Source of the DNA: Oligoflexus sp.
Lineage (GTDB): Bacteria > Bdellovibrionota_B > Oligoflexia > Oligoflexales > Oligoflexaceae
Assembly (NCBI RefSeq): GCF_035712445.1
Contig: NZ_DASTAT010000038.1
Location: 62,001 to 126,000, forward strand
Length of the DNA stretch: 64,000 bases
Reading direction: 5' to 3'
In this document: piece after piece, positions 42,667 through 50,924 of the stretch
How positions within the stretch are numbered: position 1 is the first letter of the stretch
Layout: each line of letters begins with the position of its first letter
Program-made: the position numbers and the translations under genes
The notes under the pieces: generated by a model
What the model was told of the DNA's origin: nothing
Database searches by the model: none
Seen by the model: the letters and a program-made list of their open reading frames with translations, nothing else

Positions 42667-45051
42667 TCAATAAATTCCCGGCAAAGCCTTAGGCAATTCA
42701 AGCTCAAAGCAGGTGGCGGTTCCCGATAGATTAAAATCCAATCGACCCGGCGTCCGCAGAACAATTCTTCGCGCCACATGCAGGCCGCTGTGCCCATGAC
42801 CTTCCGATCCCTCGGCGACCGGATCGAAGAGCCGCAGAGCCTGGGCTTCGGTCAGCTTCGGCCCGCCGCAGGTCAGTCGAATCAGAAGCAGGTCCTCCAG
42901 CACCTCGGCTGTTATATTCAGCCACTTATCCTGATCCAAAAGCATCTCAAGCCTTTGGCAGAGCATGGTGATCAAACTGATGCCGACCTGCATAAGGTCC
43001 GCAGGATGAATCATCAGGTTTTCCGGCGGCAGATCCATGGTGAGTCGGACGCCGGCCAGACGCAGCCGCGGACCCAGAAGATTCGCGGTCTTGGCCAGGG
43101 TCTGGTCGAGGCGGCAGAGTTTCTGCGGCCCGAGGCGCTGCTGGAATTCGAGTATTCCGTCCATCAAAAGGCGTGATTTCTGCGACTGTTCCATCAGGTG
43201 CATGTGCGTGGTCGCCAGAGCGGTGACGCGGGAAAAAAGCACAAGCTGCGGCCGGGCGAGATCCTGGAGTCCTTTCCAGATCCGGCTTTTCTCGTCTGCG
43301 GATAAAAGCGCGGGAGCCAGCAGAAGACGGAAGCTCCTTAAAAGCGCCAGGCTTTCCCCATCGGTTTTAGGCAGCGGCAAAGCGTCGAGGTCAACGTCTT
43401 CAGCACTGTCCTGCCCACTTAAAAAGACCTCGGCCCAATGCGGTCCCAAGCGCTCGGCATCCGGCAGGGCTGCCAGCGCCTCCTGACAAAGGATGCGTCC
43501 GGCATCGGTGCCATTGCGCTCGGCCCAGATCGCACGTATTTCCCGGCTTAAATCGGTGATCAATTCCCCGAGCTGCGCGAGCTTCTCGCGTTCTTCCATA
43601 AGGGCGATGCGCTTGGTCAAACGCTGACGGCTCAAAAGGTTTCTGACGCGCAGAACGAGTTCCTGCTGGATGATGGGTTTGGTCAGATAATCATCGGCGC
43701 CGAGGTCAAGGCCATGGATGCGATCCTGTTCGGACGCGCGGGCCGTGATCAATATCACCGGAATATCGGCAAGGCTGCTGTCGAGCTGTTTTTCCTGCAT
43801 CACCTGCTCACCGGAAAATTCCGGCATCGCCAGATCGAGCAGAACGAGGTCCGGTCGATCGGAACGCATGCGGGTCAAGGCCTCGCGTCCGCCGTAGGCG
43901 AGGCTTACGCGATAGCCCTGAGGCATCAGGATCTCCTGAATGATCTCGCAGTTGATTTCATTGTCATCGACCACGAGGATATGCGCGGCATAGCCATCCA
44001 TCTTCATCAGATTATGGCTGGGCGGATCCTCCTGAACGGGCGTGAAACTTCTGTCCTCAGGATCAGCGGGTCCGGTCAGCGGCAGATACTCACGGGCGGT
44101 GCTTTCGAGGTGCACTTCGCTTTGCTCGGGAATCACCACGGTGAATTTACTGCCGACCCCAGGTTCGGAACTGATCTTCATTTCACCCTGCATCAGCCGC
44201 AGCAGCATGCGCACCATGGGAAGCCCAAGACTGCTCGCATCGCTTAAAAAAGCCTGATCATCGAAAATGCGGCTGATCTGTTCGGAACCGAGGCCGACGC
44301 CCTGATCACTGACTTCCAGCGTTAATGCGCGGCCGCGTTTACTGATGGCGAGCACGACGTGATTGCGCTCCTGCGCCTTGCCGAACTTGAAGGCATTGCC
44401 GATCAGGTTTCTGAGTATCATCAAAAGCCTGGCGTTATCGTGAATGAAAATACCGTCGTCATTCATCCAGAGTTTTCTGATTTCAAAATGACAATCCGGA
44501 TAGCGAAGGCGCAGGCCTTCGGCCATGGTTTCGACTTCGAGCACGAGCTGGTTCAGATGAATCCGGGAATTCTGCAGCTGAAGCTTGCCGCGGCGACCGT
44601 CCGCAAGGTCGAGGATGGTGGTGATCTGATGCTTCAAGGATTCGGCGAGCATGATGCATTTACTGATCTGGGTGCGTCCGCTCGCAGGCAAGGGCCCGTA
44701 TTGACCCTGGAACATCAGCTGCAGAAAGCCGATGATGCCGTTCAGCGGAGTCCGTAACTCATGGGAACTGCTGTGAAAAAAGGTGGTGCGGAAACGGTCC
44801 TCGGCAAGGGCTTCGTCCAGGTGCTTTTGCGCCGCTTCGGTTTCCGCGGCCTTCGCCAGAACCTGACGCTGCAGCTTCGTGATTTGTTTTTGCAGCCAAA
44901 AGCAAAAGAATATCGTGGCGCCGAGCAGCAAAGCGAGGGCAAGACTGAGCCAGGGCCAAAGGGGGGACGTCCCGCCAGCATCAGCATAGGCGGGGCCACT
45001 CAGACCAAGGCTCATCACGATGAGCAGCAGCTGGCTTTGAAAAGGGCTCAT
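42667..45051 (-). CDS. Hybrid histidine kinase with a degenerate second kinase module
   Basis: A 794-residue protein with a signal peptide and one membrane helix (about 32-54), a HisKA domain (His97 in SSSHELRTPL), a HATPase domain (to about 315), a receiver domain (about 355-475, phosphoacceptor in PDLVLLDLAMP), and a second kinase-like module of about 300 residues. In that module the H-box reads DLSREIRAIW, with Arg where the phosphoacceptor His is expected, while a C-terminal ATPase-like end (GHGHSGLHVARRIV) remains. The second part is probably a regulatory pseudo-kinase. It lies 58 bases from serS on the same strand; no other response regulator is adjacent. Confidence 0.9.
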   Translation of the reverse strand: MSPFQSQLLLIVMSLGLSGPAYADAGGTSPLWPWLSLALALLLGATIFFCFWLQKQITKLQRQVLAKAAETEAAQKHLDEALAEDRFRTTFFHSSSHELRTPLNGIIGFLQLMFQGQYGPLPASGRTQISKCIMLAESLKHQITTILDLADGRRGKLQLQNSRIHLNQLVLEVETMAEGLRLRYPDCHFEIRKLWMNDDGIFIHDNARLLMILRNLIGNAFKFGKAQERNHVVLAISKRGRALTLEVSDQGVGLGSEQISRIFDDQAFLSDASSLGLPMVRMLLRLMQGEMKISSEPGVGSKFTVVIPEQSEVHLESTAREYLPLTGPADPEDRSFTPVQEDPPSHNLMKMDGYAAHILVVDDNEINCEIIQEILMPQGYRVSLAYGGREALTRMRSDRPDLVLLDLAMPEFSGEQVMQEKQLDSSLADIPVILITARASEQDRIHGLDLGADDYLTKPIIQQELVLRVRNLLSRQRLTKRIALMEEREKLAQLGELITDLSREIRAIWAERNGTDAGRILCQEALAALPDAERLGPHWAEVFLSGQDSAEDVDLDALPLPKTDGESLALLRSFRLLLAPALLSADEKSRIWKGLQDLARPQLVLFSRVTALATTHMHLMEQSQKSRLLMDGILEFQQRLGPQKLCRLDQTLAKTANLLGPRLRLAGVRLTMDLPPENLMIHPADLMQVGISLITMLCQRLEMLLDQDKWLNITAEVLEDLLLIRLTCGGPKLTEAQALRLFDPVAEGSEGHGHSGLHVARRIVLRTPGRLDFNLSGTATCFELELPKALPGIY

Positions 45052-45108
45052 CGACTCATTCTTTATGAAGACATCCTGAGTCGATTATCGGCCGCTTTTC
45101 AGAAAACC

Positions 45109-46374
45109 TCAGCCGAGGGTGGTCCGGCCGCCGAGATACGGCTGCAAAGCCTTTGGAATGCGTACCTTTCCATCCGCTGTTTGGTGATTTTCCAGGAAGG
45201 GGATCAGAACGCGCGGGGTCGCGATCGCGGTGTTATTCAAGGTGTAGGCATGAAGATTCTGGCCGTTCTTATCCTTGTAGCGCAGCTTCAATCGGCGAGC
45301 CTGGAAGTCGTAGAAAGTCGAACAGCTATGGGTTTCGCCATAGGCATTGCGCGAGGGCATCCAGGTTTCGATGTCGTGCTTCCGCACCTGGCCCTGACCC
45401 AGGTCGCCCGTACAGACGTAGACCACGCGATAGGGAAGTTCCAAAGACTGCAGGATGGCTTCGGCATTACCCAGGATCTCGCTATGCAGCTGATCCGATT
45501 CCGCAGTATCCGCATGACCGATGACCACCTGCTCGACTTTTTGGAACTGATGCACGCGATAAAGGCCGCGCGCGTCTTTACCATAGGTTCCGGCTTCGCG
45601 ACGGAAGCAGGTGCTCTGCGCGAAATAACGAAGCGGCAGCTGCTCGTCTTTCAAAATTTCGCCCGAATGATACGAGGTCAACGAAACCTCGGCCGTGCCG
45701 ACGAGCACCATCTCATCGCGCTCGACCAGGTAGGCCTGCTCACGACCCACCGGGAAGTATCCGGTGCCGACCATGGCCTCTTCCTTGACCAGGACAGGCA
45801 CGGCGAGCTGGGTATAACCCTTCTTGTTTAAATGATCGACGGTCAGGCGCAGAATCGCGGCTTCAAGCTGCGCGCCGAGTCCCCGCAGAACGTAGGAACG
45901 GCTGCCGGCGAGTTTCACGCCGCGTTCCACATCGAAAAGATCGAGCGCCTCACCGATCTCGACATGGTCTTTGGTTTTGAAATCGAATTTGGGAACCTCG
46001 CCCCAGCGTTTCACTTCGACGTTTTCCGTATCGTCCTTGCCCAGTGGAACATCGTCACGGGCCGGGGCCGGCACGAGCAGCATCAGCTGTTCGAATTCCC
46101 CGCTCAGCTCGCGCACTTCATTTTCCAGGGTTTCCAGGCGGGGTTTGATACCGGCCACCTGGGCCTTCAGACCATCACGCTCGGCAGGCGTCGCGCTGGC
46201 AATGGCTTTGGAGATGCGATTCCGGTCGGCCTGAAGCTGCTCCATCTCGACTTGTTTTTTCCGCAGGTGTTCGTCCATCGACAGGAGTCGATCGAGGTCA
46301 ACACCCATGCGTTTATCTTGAATGGCCTTGCGTACTTTGTCGGGATTTTCACGAATGAATTTGATGTCGAGCAT
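45109..46374 (-). CDS. serS: Seryl-tRNA synthetase
   Basis: A 421-residue class II synthetase that charges tRNA-Ser and tRNA-Sec. The N-terminal long coiled coil (about 25-105) binds the tRNA extra arm. Motif 2 is FRREAGTYGKDARGLYRVHQF, and motif 3 is near the end (NNTAIATPRVLIPFLEN). Length and motifs match the bacterial type. AAGGAAAAGGAAG lies before the ATG. I see no Ser-rich leader peptide comparable to the one in front of thrS. Confidence 0.97.
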   Translation of the reverse strand: MLDIKFIRENPDKVRKAIQDKRMGVDLDRLLSMDEHLRKKQVEMEQLQADRNRISKAIASATPAERDGLKAQVAGIKPRLETLENEVRELSGEFEQLMLLVPAPARDDVPLGKDDTENVEVKRWGEVPKFDFKTKDHVEIGEALDLFDVERGVKLAGSRSYVLRGLGAQLEAAILRLTVDHLNKKGYTQLAVPVLVKEEAMVGTGYFPVGREQAYLVERDEMVLVGTAEVSLTSYHSGEILKDEQLPLRYFAQSTCFRREAGTYGKDARGLYRVHQFQKVEQVVIGHADTAESDQLHSEILGNAEAILQSLELPYRVVYVCTGDLGQGQVRKHDIETWMPSRNAYGETHSCSTFYDFQARRLKLRYKDKNGQNLHAYTLNNTAIATPRVLIPFLENHQTADGKVRIPKALQPYLGGRTTLG

Positions 46375-46589
46375 GGTATCTTCAGCTTCCTTTTCCTTGG
46401 CAAACGCTACGGGTTATCATGGCCCAATCCGCTTAGGCGGCCATCATACAGAAGGCAACCCGGCATGAAAAGTCTGGAAGCATCAGCCCGAGGACTGTTG
46501 ATGTGGGCAGTCAAAAAAGGCTGGACCATCTCCTCATTTTCCCCTATGAAATCCTGCTCGAATGGAAAACCATGTCGGAAGAGGCTCCT

Positions 46590-47708
46590 ATGAATAAGTT
46601 AAATCCTTTTGAAGCCTTGGGCCTGCCCCGGGATCCCCTGCTGCTGGCCCCTTTGGCTGGAGTCTCGGATCATCCTTTTCGGCGAAGCTGTGCCGCTCAA
46701 GGTGCGGATCTGACTTACGTTGAAATGATCTCGGCGACCGCTCTGCTTTACGAAAGCCGACGTACCTATGACATGCTAAAGCGTCATAGCTCGGAGTCCA
46801 TACTTGGCGTGCAGATCACAGCCGCATCTGCGGATGATATGGGCCGTGCGGTGGAAATCCTGGCCCAGCATAATTTTGAAACGATCGACATCAATATGGG
46901 CTGTCCTGTGAAAAAGGTCGTGAAGACCGGCTGCGGCTCGGCGATCCTGCGCGATCCCGAGCGGGTGTTTCAAACCGTGAAGGCCGCCTGCAACGCCACA
47001 GATAAACCCATATCGGCGAAGATTCGTTTGGGCTGGGATCATCAATCCATCAATGGCATGGAAGTCGCGCAGGCGGCGGAAGCCGGCGGGGCTGCGTGGG
47101 TGACCGTTCATGGTCGCACCCGCGCCGATGATTATGGAATGCCGGTGAATCTGGACGGCATTCGGCAGATCAAGGCGGCTTTGAAAGTTCCCGTCATTGG
47201 CAACGGCAATCTCTTTCAACACGAAGATGTCGCGCATATGAAAGCTGTTACGGGTGTCGATGGCGTGATGATCAGCCGCGGGGCCTTGGGCAATCCCTGG
47301 CTCTTCAAGGAAATACGGACCAGCGATAAGACGGTCAGTATTGATGAATGGGAAGCGACCGTGCTGCGGCACCTCGCCTGGCAGCAGGAGGAATACGGCG
47401 ATCAGCCCGGCGCAGCGGTCTGCATGCGCAAGCACCTTCTTTGGTATGCCAAGGGCTGGCAGGGCGTGAAGCCTTTCCGCGAAGCCGTGAACGAAGCCGG
47501 CAGTCTGAGCGGGGCAGGGGACCTTGTGAAACGTTTCGCCGATCAGCTGCGGAAAAGTCAGTACCTCGTCCGCGCGCCTATCGTTCAGAACGAAGCCGGT
47601 CACCGCTTCGCCTGGGATCCCAAGTATGAAATGGATAGAAAGCTCGATCGCGGCGTTGGGGACGACGGGCTGGAAACCCTTGCAGTGCAAGAGGAACTGT
47701 CCTTTTAA
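46590..47708 (+). CDS. tRNA-dihydrouridine synthase
   Basis: A 372-residue FMN enzyme that reduces uridine to dihydrouridine in tRNA. The active-site Cys105 lies in INMGCPVKKV. The N-terminal PLAGVSDHPFRR, the FMN-binding VTVHGRTRADDY and the VIGNGNLFQHEDV blocks are typical Dus features, closest to the DusB type by overall pattern. The ATG at 46590 follows GGAAGAGG; alternatives are ATG 46572 and GTG 46503. It is transcribed away from serS and ends in a terminator hairpin. Confidence 0.94.
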   Translation: MNKLNPFEALGLPRDPLLLAPLAGVSDHPFRRSCAAQGADLTYVEMISATALLYESRRTYDMLKRHSSESILGVQITAASADDMGRAVEILAQHNFETIDINMGCPVKKVVKTGCGSAILRDPERVFQTVKAACNATDKPISAKIRLGWDHQSINGMEVAQAAEAGGAAWVTVHGRTRADDYGMPVNLDGIRQIKAALKVPVIGNGNLFQHEDVAHMKAVTGVDGVMISRGALGNPWLFKEIRTSDKTVSIDEWEATVLRHLAWQQEEYGDQPGAAVCMRKHLLWYAKGWQGVKPFREAVNEAGSLSGAGDLVKRFADQLRKSQYLVRAPIVQNEAGHRFAWDPKYEMDRKLDRGVGDDGLETLAVQEELSF

Positions 47709-47726
47709 TCCGTATCGACCGAATGG

Positions 47727-47749
47727 CCCAAGCCCGCGCGGGGTTTGGG
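47727..47749 (+). terminator. Terminator after the dihydrouridine synthase gene
   Basis: CCCAAGCCC and GGGTTTGGG form a 9-bp stem with one G-U pair and a 5-base loop, followed by the AT-rich stretch TAAATTAAAATT. Confidence 0.7.
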
Positions 47750-47836
47750 TAAATTAAAATTAATACCAAAAAACTCAAGCTGGAGGGCGCCTCCTACGAT
47801 CGGGTTAGAGTCACCGATTAGGAGTGCGATCCAACC

Positions 47837-50233
47837 ATGTTCAAATCATTACTCATGGTCGTGAGTTCACTGATTCTTGTCGCCTGTAACCCTTCCGCAG
47901 GTGGAGGCCGGAGCGAATCCACCGGCGCCAATCCTGGAACAGGCACCCCCACGGTACCGACCCAATCCAGCCTTCCCGATGGAGTGGCGCGTGACAAGGT
48001 CAAGCTCGTCTTTGAAGCCTTTACGGTGACGCCGACCATCTTTGTGCAGTCCACGGCCGAGAATGTGTGTCTGCCCTTCAAGGTGAACGTGACCTCCGAT
48101 GGGCAGCCGCTGGAAGGCGCAACCGTGGCCTTTACCGTAAGCACCCTGTCCGCGGGCATGAAAGATCTGGGCGAGGTCCTGGCCGCTTCCACCAAATCGA
48201 ACAGTGCCGGTGTGGTCGAGGGCACATACTGTTCGGGTGAAAGCGAAGGCTCCATTGTGATCGCAGCCGAGCTGAGTGGGATCATCACCAACTCGGAAAC
48301 CATTCGCGTAACCGTAAAGCCGATCTATAAGCTGAGTTACGAAAGAACCGATGCCGATCCCCTTTTGGGCCCCACGGAAAGTCTGGAGGACAAGGACGCG
48401 ATCTATCTGAACCTGATTGATTCCGGGCCCCAGGACTGCACGAGCGTTTATTTCAAACTGACCAAGGCCAATAAACCCGTCACAGGCACGAAGGTCGCTT
48501 TCCGCTCGCAGATCGATTTTCCCGCCGGCGCGAAATTCGCGAAAAAAGCCGATGCTGCGAAGACGGCGATCGATCCCCTCACCAATAAGAAATACCTCAG
48601 CTATGAAACCTTCACCAATGGTTCGGGTGAAGCCGCGGTTCCAGTCTGCGCCGGTGTCTTCCTTGGCAGTCTGGATGTGGCTGTAAACTTTGTGGACGAG
48701 GAAAGCCGCCGCTACGAAGCCCATGCCCCTGTCGTCCGCATCGTCGGCGGGCTCACCAACTGGATCAATATGTCCCTCATGTTCGATGAAGACAATGGCC
48801 GGACCCTGCGCGCCTACTTCAACACCAACAGTAAATACGAACTGCCCATCACAGCCAACGTCGGCTCGCGCATGGACGGGATGCCCATCAAGCAGTATCC
48901 GCTGATGGTGGCCATGGAAACCGGGCGCGTGACCCTGGAAAATGGGGGTGTGATCGATCCCGAAACAGGCAGCGTCAAATTCAAGGTTCAGGCCCTGCAC
49001 CTTGTCGATAACTACCCCTACCAGGTCTATCCCTTCGATGATGTGACGCTGGCCCAGACCCGTTGCCATCCTCAGAAGATCGCGGAGTGGGGCCAGGCCA
49101 ATGGCAAGGCCAACGTGAATTATACCGAAATCGCCAAGAACTGGCGGTCGACGCTCGTCTATTACACTCGCGGTCAGGAGCATTATAACGACGCCAACAG
49201 CAATGGAAAATACGATGAAGGCGGCGATGGCTTCTGGGACAGAAACCAGAACGGCTTTTATGATACCGAAGATGTGCTGACCTATGATGCCGGCAACGAC
49301 GGAAAACTGGATCGCCGGGGCGAATGGTTCATCGATCTCCCTACGCCCTTCATTGATGTCGATGAAGATCGCTCGTTCAATCCCAGCATCGACATTCTGA
49401 TCGGTGAAAAATACGAAGCGCCGAACGGCAAGCGGGATTCCGACACCACCGATTGGAAGTACGAAGTCCTGCCGATCTCCATGGGGCCTTCACCCTATTC
49501 CCTGCAGCATTATCAGATCAAGAGCAGCGACTACACCTTCACAGAAGACGTTGCGGCCTTGCCATGGGGCAACTACAACGTCTTCGGGGTGAAGGGCATC
49601 CTCAACGCTTCGGATTTCTGGACTGCTTTGAATCAGTATTCCAACTCGTCGACCTGGAAGTTCGCGATCTATGCCCATGACCTTTGCGGTTCGCTGCTCC
49701 CAGGCGGCACGAAATTGTCGCTTTGGCTGGAGCAGATCAACTTCGATCAGAATGTGGATCTCGCCTATGCGCGTTTTCCCGCGATCAACTTCGTTTCGCC
49801 ACCCGAAGATTATTATCTGGAGCCGACCCGCAGGCTCTTCAAGCAGTCCAACCTTGAGCGCAGCAATGCCAGCGAGAAGACGGAAGCCATACTGAACTTC
49901 AATGCCGTGGATCACCCGTCCCGTGATTATGGATATCCCGTCATGGGTACTGTCACGGTTCCGCAGTGCTCACGCCCCTGCAGCGGCGCTGTGAATCCCA
50001 CCGATCCCGGGCACTTCTGCCTGGGCTGGTCGGGTTATATCCGCCTGGGCATCACGGAGCCGGGCCTGGGTTCGGGCCTTGACGCCACCAACACGACGAT
50101 CTCGACCTATCTGGAATTGCCCCGCATCAACGCCTGCAAATGCGTCGTCGGAGCCTCGCAGTCCACGAACGGGGCTTCCTGCGAATGCCCGGTTGGCAAG
50201 ACCTTTGATACGGCGACGCTGACCTGTGTGTGA
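47837..50233 (+). CDS. Large lipoprotein with Ig-like and calcium-binding-like motifs
   Basis: A 798-residue putative lipoprotein (lipobox LILVAC, Cys17) with a Gly/Thr/Pro-rich linker after the anchor. Residues about 55-160 and 165-310 look like bacterial Ig-like modules (GQPLEGATVAFTVS; KPVTGTKVAFRSQ). A middle stretch repeats EF-hand-like D-x-[DN]-x-[DN]-G loops (DANSNGKYDEGG, DRNQNGFYDTED), which usually bind calcium. The C-terminus has several cysteines (CKCVVG, CECPVG). It is probably a cell-surface adhesin or structural protein. It is monocistronic. Confidence 0.78.
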   Translation: MFKSLLMVVSSLILVACNPSAGGGRSESTGANPGTGTPTVPTQSSLPDGVARDKVKLVFEAFTVTPTIFVQSTAENVCLPFKVNVTSDGQPLEGATVAFTVSTLSAGMKDLGEVLAASTKSNSAGVVEGTYCSGESEGSIVIAAELSGIITNSETIRVTVKPIYKLSYERTDADPLLGPTESLEDKDAIYLNLIDSGPQDCTSVYFKLTKANKPVTGTKVAFRSQIDFPAGAKFAKKADAAKTAIDPLTNKKYLSYETFTNGSGEAAVPVCAGVFLGSLDVAVNFVDEESRRYEAHAPVVRIVGGLTNWINMSLMFDEDNGRTLRAYFNTNSKYELPITANVGSRMDGMPIKQYPLMVAMETGRVTLENGGVIDPETGSVKFKVQALHLVDNYPYQVYPFDDVTLAQTRCHPQKIAEWGQANGKANVNYTEIAKNWRSTLVYYTRGQEHYNDANSNGKYDEGGDGFWDRNQNGFYDTEDVLTYDAGNDGKLDRRGEWFIDLPTPFIDVDEDRSFNPSIDILIGEKYEAPNGKRDSDTTDWKYEVLPISMGPSPYSLQHYQIKSSDYTFTEDVAALPWGNYNVFGVKGILNASDFWTALNQYSNSSTWKFAIYAHDLCGSLLPGGTKLSLWLEQINFDQNVDLAYARFPAINFVSPPEDYYLEPTRRLFKQSNLERSNASEKTEAILNFNAVDHPSRDYGYPVMGTVTVPQCSRPCSGAVNPTDPGHFCLGWSGYIRLGITEPGLGSGLDATNTTISTYLELPRINACKCVVGASQSTNGASCECPVGKTFDTATLTCV

Positions 50234-50380
50234 GGGAAAGGCCCGGTGACTGCCGGGTTTCCTCCAAGTATTTCAGAGGGATGGAATTTTTGCTCCGATT
50301 TCGGTTCATTTTCCATAAAGGTTCGGGATCGATGGCCGATAGATTGGGAAGCTGTTGTCTAGCTTGAGGAAAGCCAAACC

Positions 50381-50854
50381 ATGAGCCGCTGTGAATTTCG
50401 ATGGATCAACGACCGAACCCTGAAGATCTCAGGGACTATCGACGAGAATTTCTCGATAGACGAGGAGTTGCCAAAGTTCAAAGAGGAAGTCTGGATCGAC
50501 TTGCGCGACGTGGCTCGTATCAACAGCTGCGGCGTGCGGGAATGGATTAAAGCGATTGTGAAGAACCAATCGAAGATTCATTACATCAACTGTTCATCCG
50601 TGATCGTTACCCAGTTTTCCATGATACCCGAGTTCATCGGTCGCCACGGTGTGGTGGAATCCTTTGAAACTCAGTTCGTGTGCCCCAGCTGCGGACACGA
50701 AGACAGCATGATCCTGGTCGTCGGCAAAGACATCCAGGCCGGTCTGGAATCGTATATGGAAAGCCCTGAGATGAAGTGTTCCGAATGCGGCGAGCAGATG
50801 GAATGCGACCATAATCCTGAGCTTTATTTCTCGTTCCTGTCCGAAGTCGCCTGA
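50381..50854 (+). CDS. STAS-like and zinc-ribbon protein
   Basis: A 157-residue soluble protein. The first 95 residues resemble a STAS/anti-sigma-antagonist fold: short strands then WIDLRDVARINSCGVREWIKAIV, with a Ser in the place that is phosphorylated in SpoIIAA-like proteins. The last 60 residues have CPSC and CSEC, a likely zinc site. The combination is unusual; it may link a partner-switching signal to metal or nucleic-acid binding. It stands alone, after the large lipoprotein and convergent with the TPR-receiver gene. Confidence 0.68.
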   Translation: MSRCEFRWINDRTLKISGTIDENFSIDEELPKFKEEVWIDLRDVARINSCGVREWIKAIVKNQSKIHYINCSSVIVTQFSMIPEFIGRHGVVESFETQFVCPSCGHEDSMILVVGKDIQAGLESYMESPEMKCSECGEQMECDHNPELYFSFLSEVA

Positions 50855-50924
50855 TCCGGACGAACCCATCCGTGGACTGCCTCTGGTGCTTTAGCCCCAG
50901 GGGCATTCGCTTTTTCGGGGTCTT

